A DNA stretch of 64,000 nucleotides from Tenacibaculum lutimaris. GTDB taxonomy: Bacteria; Bacteroidota; Bacteroidia; Flavobacteriales; Flavobacteriaceae. The position numbers and the translations under genes are program-made. The notes under the pieces are model-generated. The model was given only the letters and a program-made list of their open reading frames with translations. It was not told where the DNA came from and did no database searches. The stretch's first letter is position 1. Every line of letters starts with the position of its first letter. The stretch lies in the NCBI RefSeq assembly GCF_003610735.1, contig NZ_RAQM01000010.1:62001-126000 (forward strand), written 5' to 3'. Below, one piece after another: positions 53,396 through 62,386 of this stretch.

Positions 53396-56300
53396 CATCT
53401 TGAATGTCTTGTTGAATTTTAGTTCGAATATTACTCTTAACTAAACCATAATTCCTCATAGTAGGATATATTCTGTTTGACAAGAAGACATATACCACAC
53501 CAGTTGCAGGATCTGCCCAAGTATAGGTTCCTGTAAAACCACTATGACCAAAACTTACATCTGAAACACAACCACAGGTTGCTTTTATGTTAGGATTTAA
53601 CTGTGGTTTGTCAAAACCTAACCCTCTACGTACCTTTTTATTTTCGTAATAACGCTTATTAAATTTATGCACTGTCTCTGGCTCTAAGTATTTTTTCCCT
53701 CCATAAGAACCATCTTGCAAAAACATTTGCATAACCTTTGCTACATCATTTGCGTTTGCAAACAGTCCAGCATGTCCTCCTACTCCACCAATCATAGCCG
53801 CTCCCATATCATGAACATAACCATGCACCAACTGATGTCTAAAATAATTATCTCTCTCAGTTGGAACAATCTCGTCTTTATCAAATTTGTTTAACGGCAA
53901 AAACGTCATCCTGTTTGCTCCTAATGATTGATAAAACTGTTCATCTACTAGTTTATCTAACGGTTTTTTATACTTTCTTTCTAAAATTTCTTTAAAAATA
54001 TAATACCCTAAATCGCTGTATTTATACCCAGGCCTTTTACGTTGCTCAGAATCTACTATTTGTTTATAAATAGAATCCTTGTACTCTTTAGCTAAGTATA
54101 AATTTTTAGCCACTTTTATACTAAACTTTGAAGTACGTTTCTTTCTGTAATACTTAGTAGAGTTTTCTCCTGTTACACTATCTTTTGTTTGTAAATAAAA
54201 TGGAATCCAAGAACGTAAACGTCCATAATGAGATAGAACTTCTTTTAACAACAATGTGTCTTTATTCGATTTACTATAACTTGGTAAAACATCTCCCAAA
54301 CTTGAAAACAAACTAATTTTTCTTTCTTCTTCGGCTTTCATTATCATTGGTAATGAAGCCAAAATTTTAGTAAGTGAAGCCAAATCATATAAATCAGAAT
54401 TTTTAACTGCTCTTTCTTTTGATAAGGTATGATATCCAAAACTCTTATTGTAAATCACTTTACCATTTTTAGCTACTAAGATTTGACCTCCGGGAGACAT
54501 TTTTTCCTGCAAAATAGTATCTATTCTTTTGTCAATAATTGATAATTTTTCTGAGGAAACTCCAGCTTCTTCAGGAATTGTGTACTGCAAAACATCCAAA
54601 CCATCTAATAAAAGTCCGTGACCAATTTTAAACTCATTTTTTATAGATACTGGTAGTTTCCCTTTCAACTCAAAAGCTCCGAAAAGAGCTTGCGCTGAAA
54701 GCTCTTGAGATAACTTGCTGTTTTGATATGACATGACAAGACCTTCAATATTTGTAAAAGAAGGTACTTGAAGTAAACTATAAGGGCTTGCAAAAACATC
54801 TAAAACTACTTTATGATTCCTTGCTATTTCTTGTACCCAAGTTAAATCTTTATTTGAAAACTTATAGCTTTTCCAAGGATTCTTATCTGATTTATGAACT
54901 CCTACAATTACCAAATTATACTTCTGTAATTTTTGCAATAAAACACTCAAATGGGTTTCAGAAATTTTATCAATCTTCGTATAATTAGAAAGCATTTCAT
55001 AAAAATCAGAACCACTATCATTACCTAATGATACATAAGCTATTTTTTTATCTTGAAGGTTTTTGATTGGTAAAACACTCTCTTGGTTTCTTAAAACCGT
55101 TATTGAGTTTTTTATTAATTTTCGGTGTAACACCTCATCGTATGGTGAGTTTAAATCTTTTGATATATTTTCTGTGGCAATCGGCTTGTAATTATTTAAA
55201 CCAACTAAATATTTTGCTTTTAAAATCTTTCTTACAGAGTGATTTAAACGCTCTTCTGTCAATTTCCCTTCCGCTAACGCTTTTTTAATTAAGCTTATAG
55301 ACCCTGGAACATCTTGAGGAATTAACAACATATCATTTCCTGCTAAAATTGCTGCTAAATCAATTTCTGCTGGTGTAGAATAATTCGCTGCCCCTTTCAT
55401 GTTTAACCCATCTGTAATAATAAGTCCTTGAAAACCTAATTTATCTTGTAATAAACCAGTTACAACATTCTTTGATAATGATGATGGCAATTTTGGATTT
55501 GTTTCAATAGCAGGAATACTTAAGTGTGCAGTCATAACACTAGCAACTCCATTAGCAAATACTTCCTTAAAAGGATATAATTCTATTGAATCTAGTCGCT
55601 GTTCGCTAAAATTAATCGTTGGTAGCGTATGGTGAGAATCTGCTTCGGTATCACCATGTCCAGGAAAATGCTTTGCATTAGCCAAAACCCCTGCTCCTTG
55701 CATTCCTTTAGTAAATGCGATAGCTTTTTGTGCTACATTTTCTTTACTTTCACCAAAAGAACGGTTTCCTATGATAGGGTTATCAGGATTGGTGTTAACA
55801 TCAACCACTGGTGCAAAATTCATATGAATTCCTACTCGTTTACAATGTTCTCCAATTCTTTTTCCTACTTCTTGTAACAATAAAGTGTCTTGTATAGCAC
55901 CTAAAGTCATATTCCAAGGAAAACGATAGGTGTTTTTCAAACGCATATCTAATCCCCATTCACCATCAAAACCAACCATTAATGGCACTTTTGCTAATTC
56001 TTGGTATTTATTATTTAATACAACCTGCTTGTCTGGTGTACCTTGCATAAAAATAATATTTCCTACATGGTGTTTTGTAACCATATTGGATATAAAATCT
56101 TCATGCTTTTTATCTTTATTGGAATATGCTTGTATCATAAACAACTGTCCTATTTTTTCATCTACAGACATGTTTTTCATAATACTGTCTACCCAAACAC
56201 CTTGGGCATCTGAATCTTTTGCTAACAACGGATCTACCTGCTGTGCTTGAATTATTTGTATAAAAACGAATGCTAATAATGTAAGCGCCTTTTTCTTCAT
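53373..56300 (-). CDS. GH3 beta-N-acetylglucosaminidase-like / beta-lactamase-like fusion
   Basis: 975 residues with signal peptide (MKKKALTLLAFVFIQIIQA). The first about 370 residues are a GH3 catalytic domain of NagZ type (IGNRSFGESKENVAQKAIAF, AKHFPGHGDTEADSHHTLP with the catalytic His, VMTAHLSIP, ITDGLNMKGA with the nucleophile Asp). A middle GH3 C-domain-like part follows (about 375-560). The last about 380 residues are a serine hydrolase of the class C beta-lactamase/DD-peptidase family with DLASLTKI (SxxK near 645) and DLGYYIF. Probably acts on peptidoglycan fragments in the periplasm; such fusions are known in Bacteroidota. Confidence 0.92.
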   Translation of the reverse strand: MKKKALTLLAFVFIQIIQAQQVDPLLAKDSDAQGVWVDSIMKNMSVDEKIGQLFMIQAYSNKDKKHEDFISNMVTKHHVGNIIFMQGTPDKQVVLNNKYQELAKVPLMVGFDGEWGLDMRLKNTYRFPWNMTLGAIQDTLLLQEVGKRIGEHCKRVGIHMNFAPVVDVNTNPDNPIIGNRSFGESKENVAQKAIAFTKGMQGAGVLANAKHFPGHGDTEADSHHTLPTINFSEQRLDSIELYPFKEVFANGVASVMTAHLSIPAIETNPKLPSSLSKNVVTGLLQDKLGFQGLIITDGLNMKGAANYSTPAEIDLAAILAGNDMLLIPQDVPGSISLIKKALAEGKLTEERLNHSVRKILKAKYLVGLNNYKPIATENISKDLNSPYDEVLHRKLIKNSITVLRNQESVLPIKNLQDKKIAYVSLGNDSGSDFYEMLSNYTKIDKISETHLSVLLQKLQKYNLVIVGVHKSDKNPWKSYKFSNKDLTWVQEIARNHKVVLDVFASPYSLLQVPSFTNIEGLVMSYQNSKLSQELSAQALFGAFELKGKLPVSIKNEFKIGHGLLLDGLDVLQYTIPEEAGVSSEKLSIIDKRIDTILQEKMSPGGQILVAKNGKVIYNKSFGYHTLSKERAVKNSDLYDLASLTKILASLPMIMKAEEERKISLFSSLGDVLPSYSKSNKDTLLLKEVLSHYGRLRSWIPFYLQTKDSVTGENSTKYYRKKRTSKFSIKVAKNLYLAKEYKDSIYKQIVDSEQRKRPGYKYSDLGYYIFKEILERKYKKPLDKLVDEQFYQSLGANRMTFLPLNKFDKDEIVPTERDNYFRHQLVHGYVHDMGAAMIGGVGGHAGLFANANDVAKVMQMFLQDGSYGGKKYLEPETVHKFNKRYYENKKVRRGLGFDKPQLNPNIKATCGCVSDVSFGHSGFTGTYTWADPATGVVYVFLSNRIYPTMRNYGLVKSNIRTKIQQDIQDAILMAGE

Positions 56301-56362
56301 GTACCTTACTTCTTTTAAACTTTCGGGGGTTAAAATATTTCTTTCTTAAACAACGTCAATAG

Positions 56363-56848
56363 TTATACCAAAAATCGTGCGTGCCAACTTTGGTTTGCTG
56401 GTACTTCCCATTTGGTTTCAAAATCTTCTTTGGTATTTACCATATTGTTAAACACTACAGTTTCTGCTGTAATTTTTTGTGATTTGGCAAAGTTTTGAAA
56501 TTCGGGAAGTTTAACAATATTGATATTGTCTCCATCTTTAAAAGAAACATTCATTTTATTCATTAAATCTAACTTCAACTCGTTTTCTATCTCTTGTATA
56601 AAACGTACTGAAGCATCTATTGAACAACCTGAAACATTGTTGAAGTTTTCATCAACAGCAATAACCAAAAATTGATTGTATTTAATGGTAAATGATCCTT
56701 TTAAATCATCTCCATGTCGCGTCCAATTTTCAATAAAAACTAACGCTTTTGCAGTTATATATTCTATTTCTTCGGTTGTAAACTCTCTATCTGATTGATA
56801 TACCCAAACTCTTGAATTTTTGGGCAATTCTTTATATTCTGTATACAT
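56363..56848 (-). CDS. conserved uncharacterised protein (often mislabelled ABC transporter ATPase)
   Basis: 161 residues, cytoplasmic, no membrane segment. Conserved blocks: LPKNSRVWVYQSDREFTTEE (about 8-27), FIENWTRHGDDLKGSFTIKY (about 43-62) and NVSGCSIDASVRFIQEIE (about 76-93). Relatives are widespread in Flavobacteria; some database entries call them ABC transporter ATPase, but there is no Walker A, Walker B or signature motif here, so that label is unfounded. No function can be assigned. Confidence 0.75.
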   Translation of the reverse strand: MYTEYKELPKNSRVWVYQSDREFTTEEIEYITAKALVFIENWTRHGDDLKGSFTIKYNQFLVIAVDENFNNVSGCSIDASVRFIQEIENELKLDLMNKMNVSFKDGDNINIVKLPEFQNFAKSQKITAETVVFNNMVNTKEDFETKWEVPANQSWHARFLV

Positions 56849-56922
56849 TTTTTTTGTATTGATTTCACTATATCTAAATTAAAAAAACAACTTAGATAAT
56901 TACTAAAAATAAATGTTAAAGG

Positions 56923-57753
56923 TTACCTTAAATTAAACTTTTGTTGTAAAGCCTGTAATTTCTCCTCATCTGTCATGGTTTCTTTCTTCGATGCCGACAT
57001 TCGCTCTTTAATTTCTCGTAATACTTTTTTAGTGTATAATGGAAAATCAGCATTTTGAATCCATGCGTTATATCCAGGATTTTCTTTTAATACTTCTTCT
57101 ACTGTTCTTCCTTTATACTTCCCAAAAGAAAAGATTTCTTGGTCTTCATCATTAAATAAAATAAAACCTGCAAAATCTGCTCTTTTTCCGTGAGTAGAAA
57201 ACTCGCTTAATGCTTCTACAGTATTCTCTAAATCTTCATATTTATCAACCTGAGCTAATAAAATTTCATACGTTGCATTCGTATCTGCCTCTGCAGAGTG
57301 TGCTCCTTCTAAATCTTTCCCACAATAAAACTGATACCCTGCACTTAATGTACGCTGTTCTTTTTTATGAAAAATAGTTTGCACATCAACTGCTTTACGA
57401 TTGTTCATATCGAAATCTATCCCAGCTCGTAATAATTCTTCTGCTAATAGAGGAATATCAAATCGGTTAGAATTGAACCCTGCTAAATCAGCATCAGCTA
57501 TCATTTCATTAATCTTATCTGCTAACTCTTTAAATGTTGGTTCTGTTACCACTTTTTCATTTGTAATTCCATGTACGGCTGTTGCCTCTGCTGGAATTTC
57601 TATTTCAGGGTTTACTAACCAAGTTTTACTTTCTTTATTTCCGTTTGGAAATACTTTTAAAATTGATATTTCTACTACTCTGTCTTTAGCTATGTTGATT
57701 CCTGTAGTTTCTAAATCGAAAAATACAATGGGTTTAGTTAAGTTTAAATTCAT
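56923..57753 (-). CDS. 3'-5' exonuclease, DnaQ/DEDDh family
   Basis: 276 residues. The exonuclease fold has FFDLETTGINIAKDRVVEI (Exo I with D-x-E, about 11-29), LAGFNSNRFDIPLLAEEL (Exo II, about 93-110) and GAHSAEADTNATYEILL (Exo III with the HxAxxD-like residues, about 149-165). A C-terminal part (about 190-276) with FSFGKYKGRTVEEVLKENPGY resembles the small domain of RecJ/quaternary exonucleases seen in Bacteroidota homologues. It may proofread or process DNA or RNA; not necessarily the polymerase III epsilon subunit. Confidence 0.9.
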   Translation of the reverse strand: MNLNLTKPIVFFDLETTGINIAKDRVVEISILKVFPNGNKESKTWLVNPEIEIPAEATAVHGITNEKVVTEPTFKELADKINEMIADADLAGFNSNRFDIPLLAEELLRAGIDFDMNNRKAVDVQTIFHKKEQRTLSAGYQFYCGKDLEGAHSAEADTNATYEILLAQVDKYEDLENTVEALSEFSTHGKRADFAGFILFNDEDQEIFSFGKYKGRTVEEVLKENPGYNAWIQNADFPLYTKKVLREIKERMSASKKETMTDEEKLQALQQKFNLR

Positions 57754-57822
57754 TTTTTAATTAAGGGTTAAAAGACAATGACTTTATTTACTTTAAATAC
57801 TCTTTTATTGCCTTTTTATATA

Positions 57823-58698
57823 TTATTCGTTGTTTAATTGCTTTTTAAATTCGTCTATTTGATCTAAGACTTTTTTGGGTAACGTAGGTTCTTTAAAATT
57901 ATACTTTTCTAATTCTTTTTCTAAAGTTTTTGCTACGATATAACGTGCTGTTGGTTTATCATCTGCAGGTATTACATACCAGGGAGCATAATTGGTTGAT
58001 GTTCTTTGTAACATATCTTCATAACACTCTTGATAATTATCCCATAGTTTTCTTTCTTCTAAATCTCCAGCAGAAAATTTCCAGTTTTTTTCTTGAATAT
58101 CTAAACGTCGTAATAATCTGTTTTTTTGCTCTTCTTTAGATACATTTAAAAAGAATTTTAAAATAATTGTTCCGTTTTCTGCAATATGTTTTTCAAATTG
58201 ATTAATATGTTCCATTCTTTCATGGTAAAACGCATCATCTAAATCTTCTGAACTTTTTACTGTCGGAATATTTTCGGCAAACACATATTCTGGATGTACT
58301 CTTGTTACCAAAACATTCTCATAATGTGTACGATTAAAAACTCCTATTTTTCCTTTTGCCGGTAATGCTATATAATGACGCCATAAAAAATCGTGTTTTA
58401 ATTCCAAATTTGTTGGTACTTTAAAACTGTGTACCACTACTCCGCGCGCATTTACATCTTTAAAAACTTCACGTATTAAACTATCTTTTCCTGCGGTATC
58501 CATACCTTGTAAACAAATTAAGACACTATACTTACCTTCTGCATACATAGTATCTTGTAGTTCACTAATTTTTTTTCGCGATTTTTTTAATTTCTTTTTA
58601 GCTTCCTCGTCTGTCTCTTTTGTAACATAGTCTTTTAAAACTGTTCCCTTTTCAAACTTGTAAGCGCTTACATCCATTTTTTCTCTTAATTTTAGCAT
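57823..58698 (-). CDS. polyphosphate kinase 2 family protein (third, divergent)
   Basis: 291 residues. Walker A is LQGMDTAGKDSLIRE (about 63-77) instead of the FEGRDAAGKGG of the pair at 24.7-26.4 kb, and the Walker B region is GVFNRTHYENVLVTRVHPEY (about 119-138) in place of FFDRSWYNRAVV. This is the separate PPK2-related branch often called polyphosphate:nucleotide phosphotransferase (class III-like). It lies alone between an exonuclease gene and a divergent reductase. It probably has a different nucleotide preference (AMP and ADP in characterised class III members). Confidence 0.9.
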   Translation of the reverse strand: MLKLREKMDVSAYKFEKGTVLKDYVTKETDEEAKKKLKKSRKKISELQDTMYAEGKYSVLICLQGMDTAGKDSLIREVFKDVNARGVVVHSFKVPTNLELKHDFLWRHYIALPAKGKIGVFNRTHYENVLVTRVHPEYVFAENIPTVKSSEDLDDAFYHERMEHINQFEKHIAENGTIILKFFLNVSKEEQKNRLLRRLDIQEKNWKFSAGDLEERKLWDNYQECYEDMLQRTSTNYAPWYVIPADDKPTARYIVAKTLEKELEKYNFKEPTLPKKVLDQIDEFKKQLNNE

Positions 58699-58822
58699 AA
58701 AAGTACAAAAATATAGACTTCTAGCATTGATTTTCTCTTGGTTATTATCAATTTTTACAATTAAGAACGTCGCTTTCGTCTTAATTATTTTTAGAGTTTT
58801 AACATCAGACTAAATCTATAAA

Positions 58823-59338
58823 ATGAAAAAAACTGTAATTATACAAGCAAGCTCTAAAAGTAACGGAAATACAAATAGAGTTATTAACTACCTCAACAAC
58901 AACAAATCTTTTGATGTTATTGATTTAAAAACAAAAAATATTGGTGTTTTTGAATATGACTTTAGCAATGCTAATGATGATTTTATTCCTGTTATGGAAG
59001 AAGTTATCAATAACTATGATACCATTGTATTTGCAACGCCTGTTTACTGGTATACTATGAGTGCAACTTTAAAGATATTTTTTGATCGTTTGTCTGACTT
59101 GTTAAAATATAAAAAAGAGTTAGGACGGTTGTTAAGAGGTAAAAACATGGCAGTAATTAGCAACTCTGGTCATAACGATCTTAAAAACGGTTTTGAAATG
59201 CCTTTTATTGAAAGTGCTAATTATTTAGGTATGAATTACCTTGGAAGCATTCACTCTTGGTTAACTGAAGACGGAGAAAACATTCATCCTGAAGCTCTAA
59301 ATAAAATTGATTCCTTTAGAACCATACTTACTCAATAA
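58823..59338 (+). CDS. flavodoxin-like NAD(P)H-dependent oxidoreductase
   Basis: 171 residues of flavodoxin fold: TVIIQASSKSNGNTNRVINYL (FMN phosphate loop, about 4-24), YDTIVFATPVYWYTMSATLKIFFDRL (about 67-92) and NMAVISNSGHND. FMN-dependent reductase of the NADPH-dependent FMN reductase-like family. Substrate unknown (quinone or azo-type reductases are relatives). Its stop overlaps the convergent LytTR gene by 11 nt. Confidence 0.85.
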   Translation: MKKTVIIQASSKSNGNTNRVINYLNNNKSFDVIDLKTKNIGVFEYDFSNANDDFIPVMEEVINNYDTIVFATPVYWYTMSATLKIFFDRLSDLLKYKKELGRLLRGKNMAVISNSGHNDLKNGFEMPFIESANYLGMNYLGSIHSWLTEDGENIHPEALNKIDSFRTILTQ

Positions 59339-60083
59339 AATGTTTAAAATCTTTTACTCGCTCTCTGCTTACAATTATTTCTGAATGGTTAAAAGATTCT
59401 AGTTTTAATTGTAAGCGAGAGTTTGTATAAGACACAATATCTTTGATCGCATTTATTTGCACTACAAAAGTTCTATTTACTCTAAAAAACTGTTCAGGAT
59501 CTAACTGCTCTTGCCAGTACTCTAATGAGTTATCTATTAAATAACTTCTATTAGAATTCGTATGAATATAAGTTGCTTTATTTTCTGAATAAAAACACTC
59601 AATATCTTCAATATTTATGATTTTTAAATGTTGCCCAATTTTTATTGTAAATCGCTTTTTGTATTTTCTATCTACAGGATTTATCAATAATTTACGAATG
59701 TCATTTATATTAACTTGTATGTTATTTTGTAAAGGTTGGTGTTCTTTAAACTTATTTACAGCAACTTTTAACTCATCTTCATCTATTGGTTTTAAGAGAT
59801 AATCAATTGAGTTTAGTTTGAATGCTTTTAAAGCATACTCATCATAAGCCGTTGTAAAAATGATGGCTGATTTTATAGTTACTTCTTCAAAAATTTCAAA
59901 TGATAATCCATCAGAAAGCTGGATATCTAAGAAAATTAAATCTGGGTGTTCATTATTCTGAAACCAATCTATAGACTCTTCTACTGAGTGCAACATTTGC
60001 TGAACCTCTATATTTAGTTCTGCTAACATTCTATTTAATCTTCTCGCTGCTGGCTTTTCGTCTTCAATAATTATAACATTCAT
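59328..60083 (-). CDS. LytTR-family response regulator
   Basis: 251 residues. Receiver domain (about 1-115) with acidic pair EDE near the N-terminus, the phosphoacceptor in HPDLIFLDIQLSDGL (about Asp53) and KPID (Lys near 103); LytTR DNA-binding domain (about 140-250: FTIKIGQHLKIINIEDIECFYSENKATYIHT, FFRVNRTFVVQINAI). It is the last gene of the operon with the histidine kinase at 61025-62380 and should bind LytTR-type direct repeats. Confidence 0.93.
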   Translation of the reverse strand: MNVIIIEDEKPAARRLNRMLAELNIEVQQMLHSVEESIDWFQNNEHPDLIFLDIQLSDGLSFEIFEEVTIKSAIIFTTAYDEYALKAFKLNSIDYLLKPIDEDELKVAVNKFKEHQPLQNNIQVNINDIRKLLINPVDRKYKKRFTIKIGQHLKIINIEDIECFYSENKATYIHTNSNRSYLIDNSLEYWQEQLDPEQFFRVNRTFVVQINAIKDIVSYTNSRLQLKLESFNHSEIIVSRERVKDFKHFIE

Positions 60084-60100
60084 AGTTTTATTCTCAATAA

Positions 60101-60409
60101 TTATTGATTCATATATTCTTTAACTTTTCGCTCTTCCCACTTTTTTGAAAATAGCTTGTCTTTGCCCAAAACACTAAATCCGTGTATAAATACTACAACT
60201 CCCCACCAAAAGAACAAATTATAATTATTTACATCTAAGAAAGCATCTAATATGGATTCATCTCGGTAAACAATATCTTTATATATTCTCCTTCCAATAA
60301 AAAATAAGTTTATTAGTATATAAATCGCTAAATGCTTGTAGAACTTTTTTATTTCTTCTACTCTTTCTTTAGCCTTTATGTATTTTTCCTCTTTATTTAA
60401 AACTTCCAT
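60101..60409 (-). CDS. 2TM domain protein (third of three)
   Basis: 102 residues. A charged N-terminal helix (KEEKYIKAKERVEEIKKFYKH), two membrane helices (AIYILINLFFIGRRI and YNLFFWWGVVVFIHGFSVLG) and a charged end (LFSKKWEERKVKEYMNQ). This is the 2TM family common next to LytS/LytTR systems in Flavobacteria. Starts 17 nt before the end of the preceding 2TM gene, so it is translationally coupled. Function unknown. Confidence 0.85.
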   Translation of the reverse strand: MEVLNKEEKYIKAKERVEEIKKFYKHLAIYILINLFFIGRRIYKDIVYRDESILDAFLDVNNYNLFFWWGVVVFIHGFSVLGKDKLFSKKWEERKVKEYMNQ

Positions 60410-60734
60410 TTTCTTTCTTTTTTAATTCTTCTAAATATTCTTGAATTTTTTGTTCTTCCCAATCTTTACTAAAGAAAGATTTTGTTCCGAATACTCCTAA
60501 CCAATGAAAAACCATTCCTATTCCCCAAAACAGCCAAGTAGCATACACTCCAAAATTACTAATTGCTTCAACAAAAGTATAATTGTCATCTTTCATCAAA
60601 CCTACAATAATTACTATAGATATGAAGATATTTACAGCTACATAAACCAACAAATGAGTATAAAAACCTTTTATTTTATCTACTCTCTTTTTAGCTAATA
60701 GATATTTTTGTTCTTCTGAATAATCTCTTTTCAT
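60393..60734 (-). CDS. 2TM domain protein (second of three)
   Basis: 113 residues: EEQKYLLAKKRVDKIKGFYTHLLVYVAVNIFI, a second helix near YATWLFWGIGMVFHWLGVFG, and SFFSKDWEEQKIQEYLEEL. Paralogous to its neighbours. One nt separates it from the gene at 60736-61023 and its end overlaps the following 2TM gene. Likely cytoplasmic termini on both sides of a helical hairpin; function unknown. Confidence 0.85.
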   Translation of the reverse strand: MKRDYSEEQKYLLAKKRVDKIKGFYTHLLVYVAVNIFISIVIIVGLMKDDNYTFVEAISNFGVYATWLFWGIGMVFHWLGVFGTKSFFSKDWEEQKIQEYLEELKKKENGSFK

Positions 60735-60735
60735 A

Positions 60736-61023
60736 CTAGTCTTGTTTTTTAAGATATTCGTTTATCTTTTTTTCTTCCCAGTCTTTACCTAAACCTATTT
60801 TTTCCATTCCGAAAACACCAAACCAATGAAAAAACAAACCTAAAAGCATTCCTATAGTTGGATAATAAAACCAATGATAACTGGGTACAAACTTTAAGTT
60901 TATAAAAATCAAAACTGGTATAATTAATACGGTTACTATAAGATGAATGTATAACCCTTTTATTTTTTCTACCTTTTTCTTTGCTTTGGCGTATTTGTAT
61001 TCTAATGTATAATCTCTTTCCAC
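60736..61023 (-). CDS. 2TM domain protein (first of three)
   Basis: 95 residues: LEYKYAKAKKKVEKIKGLYIH, hydrophobic helices VTVLIIPVLIFINLKFV and WFYYPTIGMLLGLFFHWFGVFG, then LGKDWEEKKINEYLKKQD. Most similar to the 2TM extension at the C-terminus of the upstream kinase (FLIFINLK and WFWFPMIGWGIGLVFHYLEV). Starts 1 nt after the kinase stop. Confidence 0.85.
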   Translation of the reverse strand: MERDYTLEYKYAKAKKKVEKIKGLYIHLIVTVLIIPVLIFINLKFVPSYHWFYYPTIGMLLGLFFHWFGVFGMEKIGLGKDWEEKKINEYLKKQD

Positions 61024-61024
61024 C

Positions 61025-62380
61025 TTATTTGTATTTTTCTTCTTCCTCCATTAATTCTTTAATCTTACGCTCTTCCCAGTTTTTTCCTAAAAATAAATTG
61101 TAGTTATTTACTTCTAAGTAGTGAAAAACTAACCCTATACCCCAACCTATCATCGGAAACCAAAACCATTGAAATCTTGAATATGTTTTAAGGTTTATAA
61201 ATATTAAAAAAGGGATAACTATACAATACGAAACTAAATTTTGATAAAATTCTTTTAGTTTTTCTACTCTTTCTACTGCTTTTACGTAATTACTATTTTC
61301 TAGACTTTTTGTATCCATAATACTATTTTTTATATTAATTAACAGAGGTAAACACACTGTAAATGTTTTGTTATTATTAATTATTTGAACGTTTTTATCG
61401 GTTATTAATCCGTAACGATCTGCTATGTTTCTCAACCCTACTTTTGTACTTTTACCTATAGCTTCTTTGGGATTGATATTGTTTTGAATTTTTAGAAAAC
61501 CATCTTCTTCAAAAATGCTTATCTCTAGTGGTTTTGAAGCCGAAACCACATTGTGTTTCACAGCATTTTCTAGTAGTAACTGAAGCGACAACGGAACTAT
61601 CTTTAACTCAGAGTTACTTACTTCTTCAGGTATTGTAAACTTTACTGCCTCTTCAAAACGCATTTGCAATAATTCCATATAAGTTTTAGCAAATTGTAAT
61701 TCCTCTTGAATTGGTACTAGCTCTTTATTTCGTTGCTCCAATACATAGCGATATACCTTTGATAGTTTTGTTGTAAACTTTTCTGCTTGTTTCGGGTTTT
61801 CACTAATCAAAGAGGTTAACACATTTAAACTATTGAATAAAAAGTGTGGATCTATCTGACTTTTTAAAGTTTCAAACTTTGCCGTTTCTGTTTTTGCTAC
61901 TATTTCATGCTGAGTAGTTTCTTGTTTTATAGATTTCTTCCAGTTTACAATGAAACCTTTTGCATGAAAAAAAGCTGCAATTCCTAAAGAAAGAATAATA
62001 GCAAATAGATGCATCCATAAAAATTGTCCTGTAAAAAAGTTTTCTACTTTATTTGAAAAGATTACAAAATATTGAATGTAATGTATTCCTAAAACTGCTA
62101 CAATTGTATAAATTACTGTTGCTATAATACCCCACCAAACTCGCTGATTGGTTTGCGTAACCCAATCCCACTTAGCACTTAAATAATCATTAATTACACC
62201 ATTCCCTAGTCCGAGAATAAATGAATACATTCCTGAAAATAAAAACACCAACCCTGCTTCATTTAAACTAAATGCTTGATTTATTAATGTAAAAACTATA
62301 CCGAAAACAATTGTAAGTTTTAAACAAAGCCAAACATCATTTTTAAAGCTCTTAAACATTTTTTTTGATGAGGGTTTCAT
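61025..62380 (-). CDS. LytS-type sensor histidine kinase with fused C-terminal 2TM domain
   Basis: 451 residues. Four membrane helices (about 15-145), then a LytS/YehU-type kinase domain (about 165-345): ETLKSQIDPHFLFNSLNVLTSL with the phosphoacceptor His near 181, and the ATPase part LSLQLLLENAVKHNVV (N box) and VGLRNIADRYG. From about residue 350 a complete 2TM domain follows (NYVKAVERVEKLKEFYQN, FLIFINLKTYSRFQWFWFPMIG, WEERKIKELMEEEE), so the kinase ends in two additional membrane helices. An internal Met at the junction (MDTKSLEN) looks like the former start of a separate gene. Partner regulator at 59328-60083. Confidence 0.9.
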   Translation of the reverse strand: MKPSSKKMFKSFKNDVWLCLKLTIVFGIVFTLINQAFSLNEAGLVFLFSGMYSFILGLGNGVINDYLSAKWDWVTQTNQRVWWGIIATVIYTIVAVLGIHYIQYFVIFSNKVENFFTGQFLWMHLFAIILSLGIAAFFHAKGFIVNWKKSIKQETTQHEIVAKTETAKFETLKSQIDPHFLFNSLNVLTSLISENPKQAEKFTTKLSKVYRYVLEQRNKELVPIQEELQFAKTYMELLQMRFEEAVKFTIPEEVSNSELKIVPLSLQLLLENAVKHNVVSASKPLEISIFEEDGFLKIQNNINPKEAIGKSTKVGLRNIADRYGLITDKNVQIINNNKTFTVCLPLLINIKNSIMDTKSLENSNYVKAVERVEKLKEFYQNLVSYCIVIPFLIFINLKTYSRFQWFWFPMIGWGIGLVFHYLEVNNYNLFLGKNWEERKIKELMEEEEKYK

Positions 62381-62386
62381 ATAATT

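Noticed and set aside
56363..56848. ABC transporter ATPase annotation known for relatives
   Set aside because: No Walker A, Walker B or signature motif in the 161 residues.
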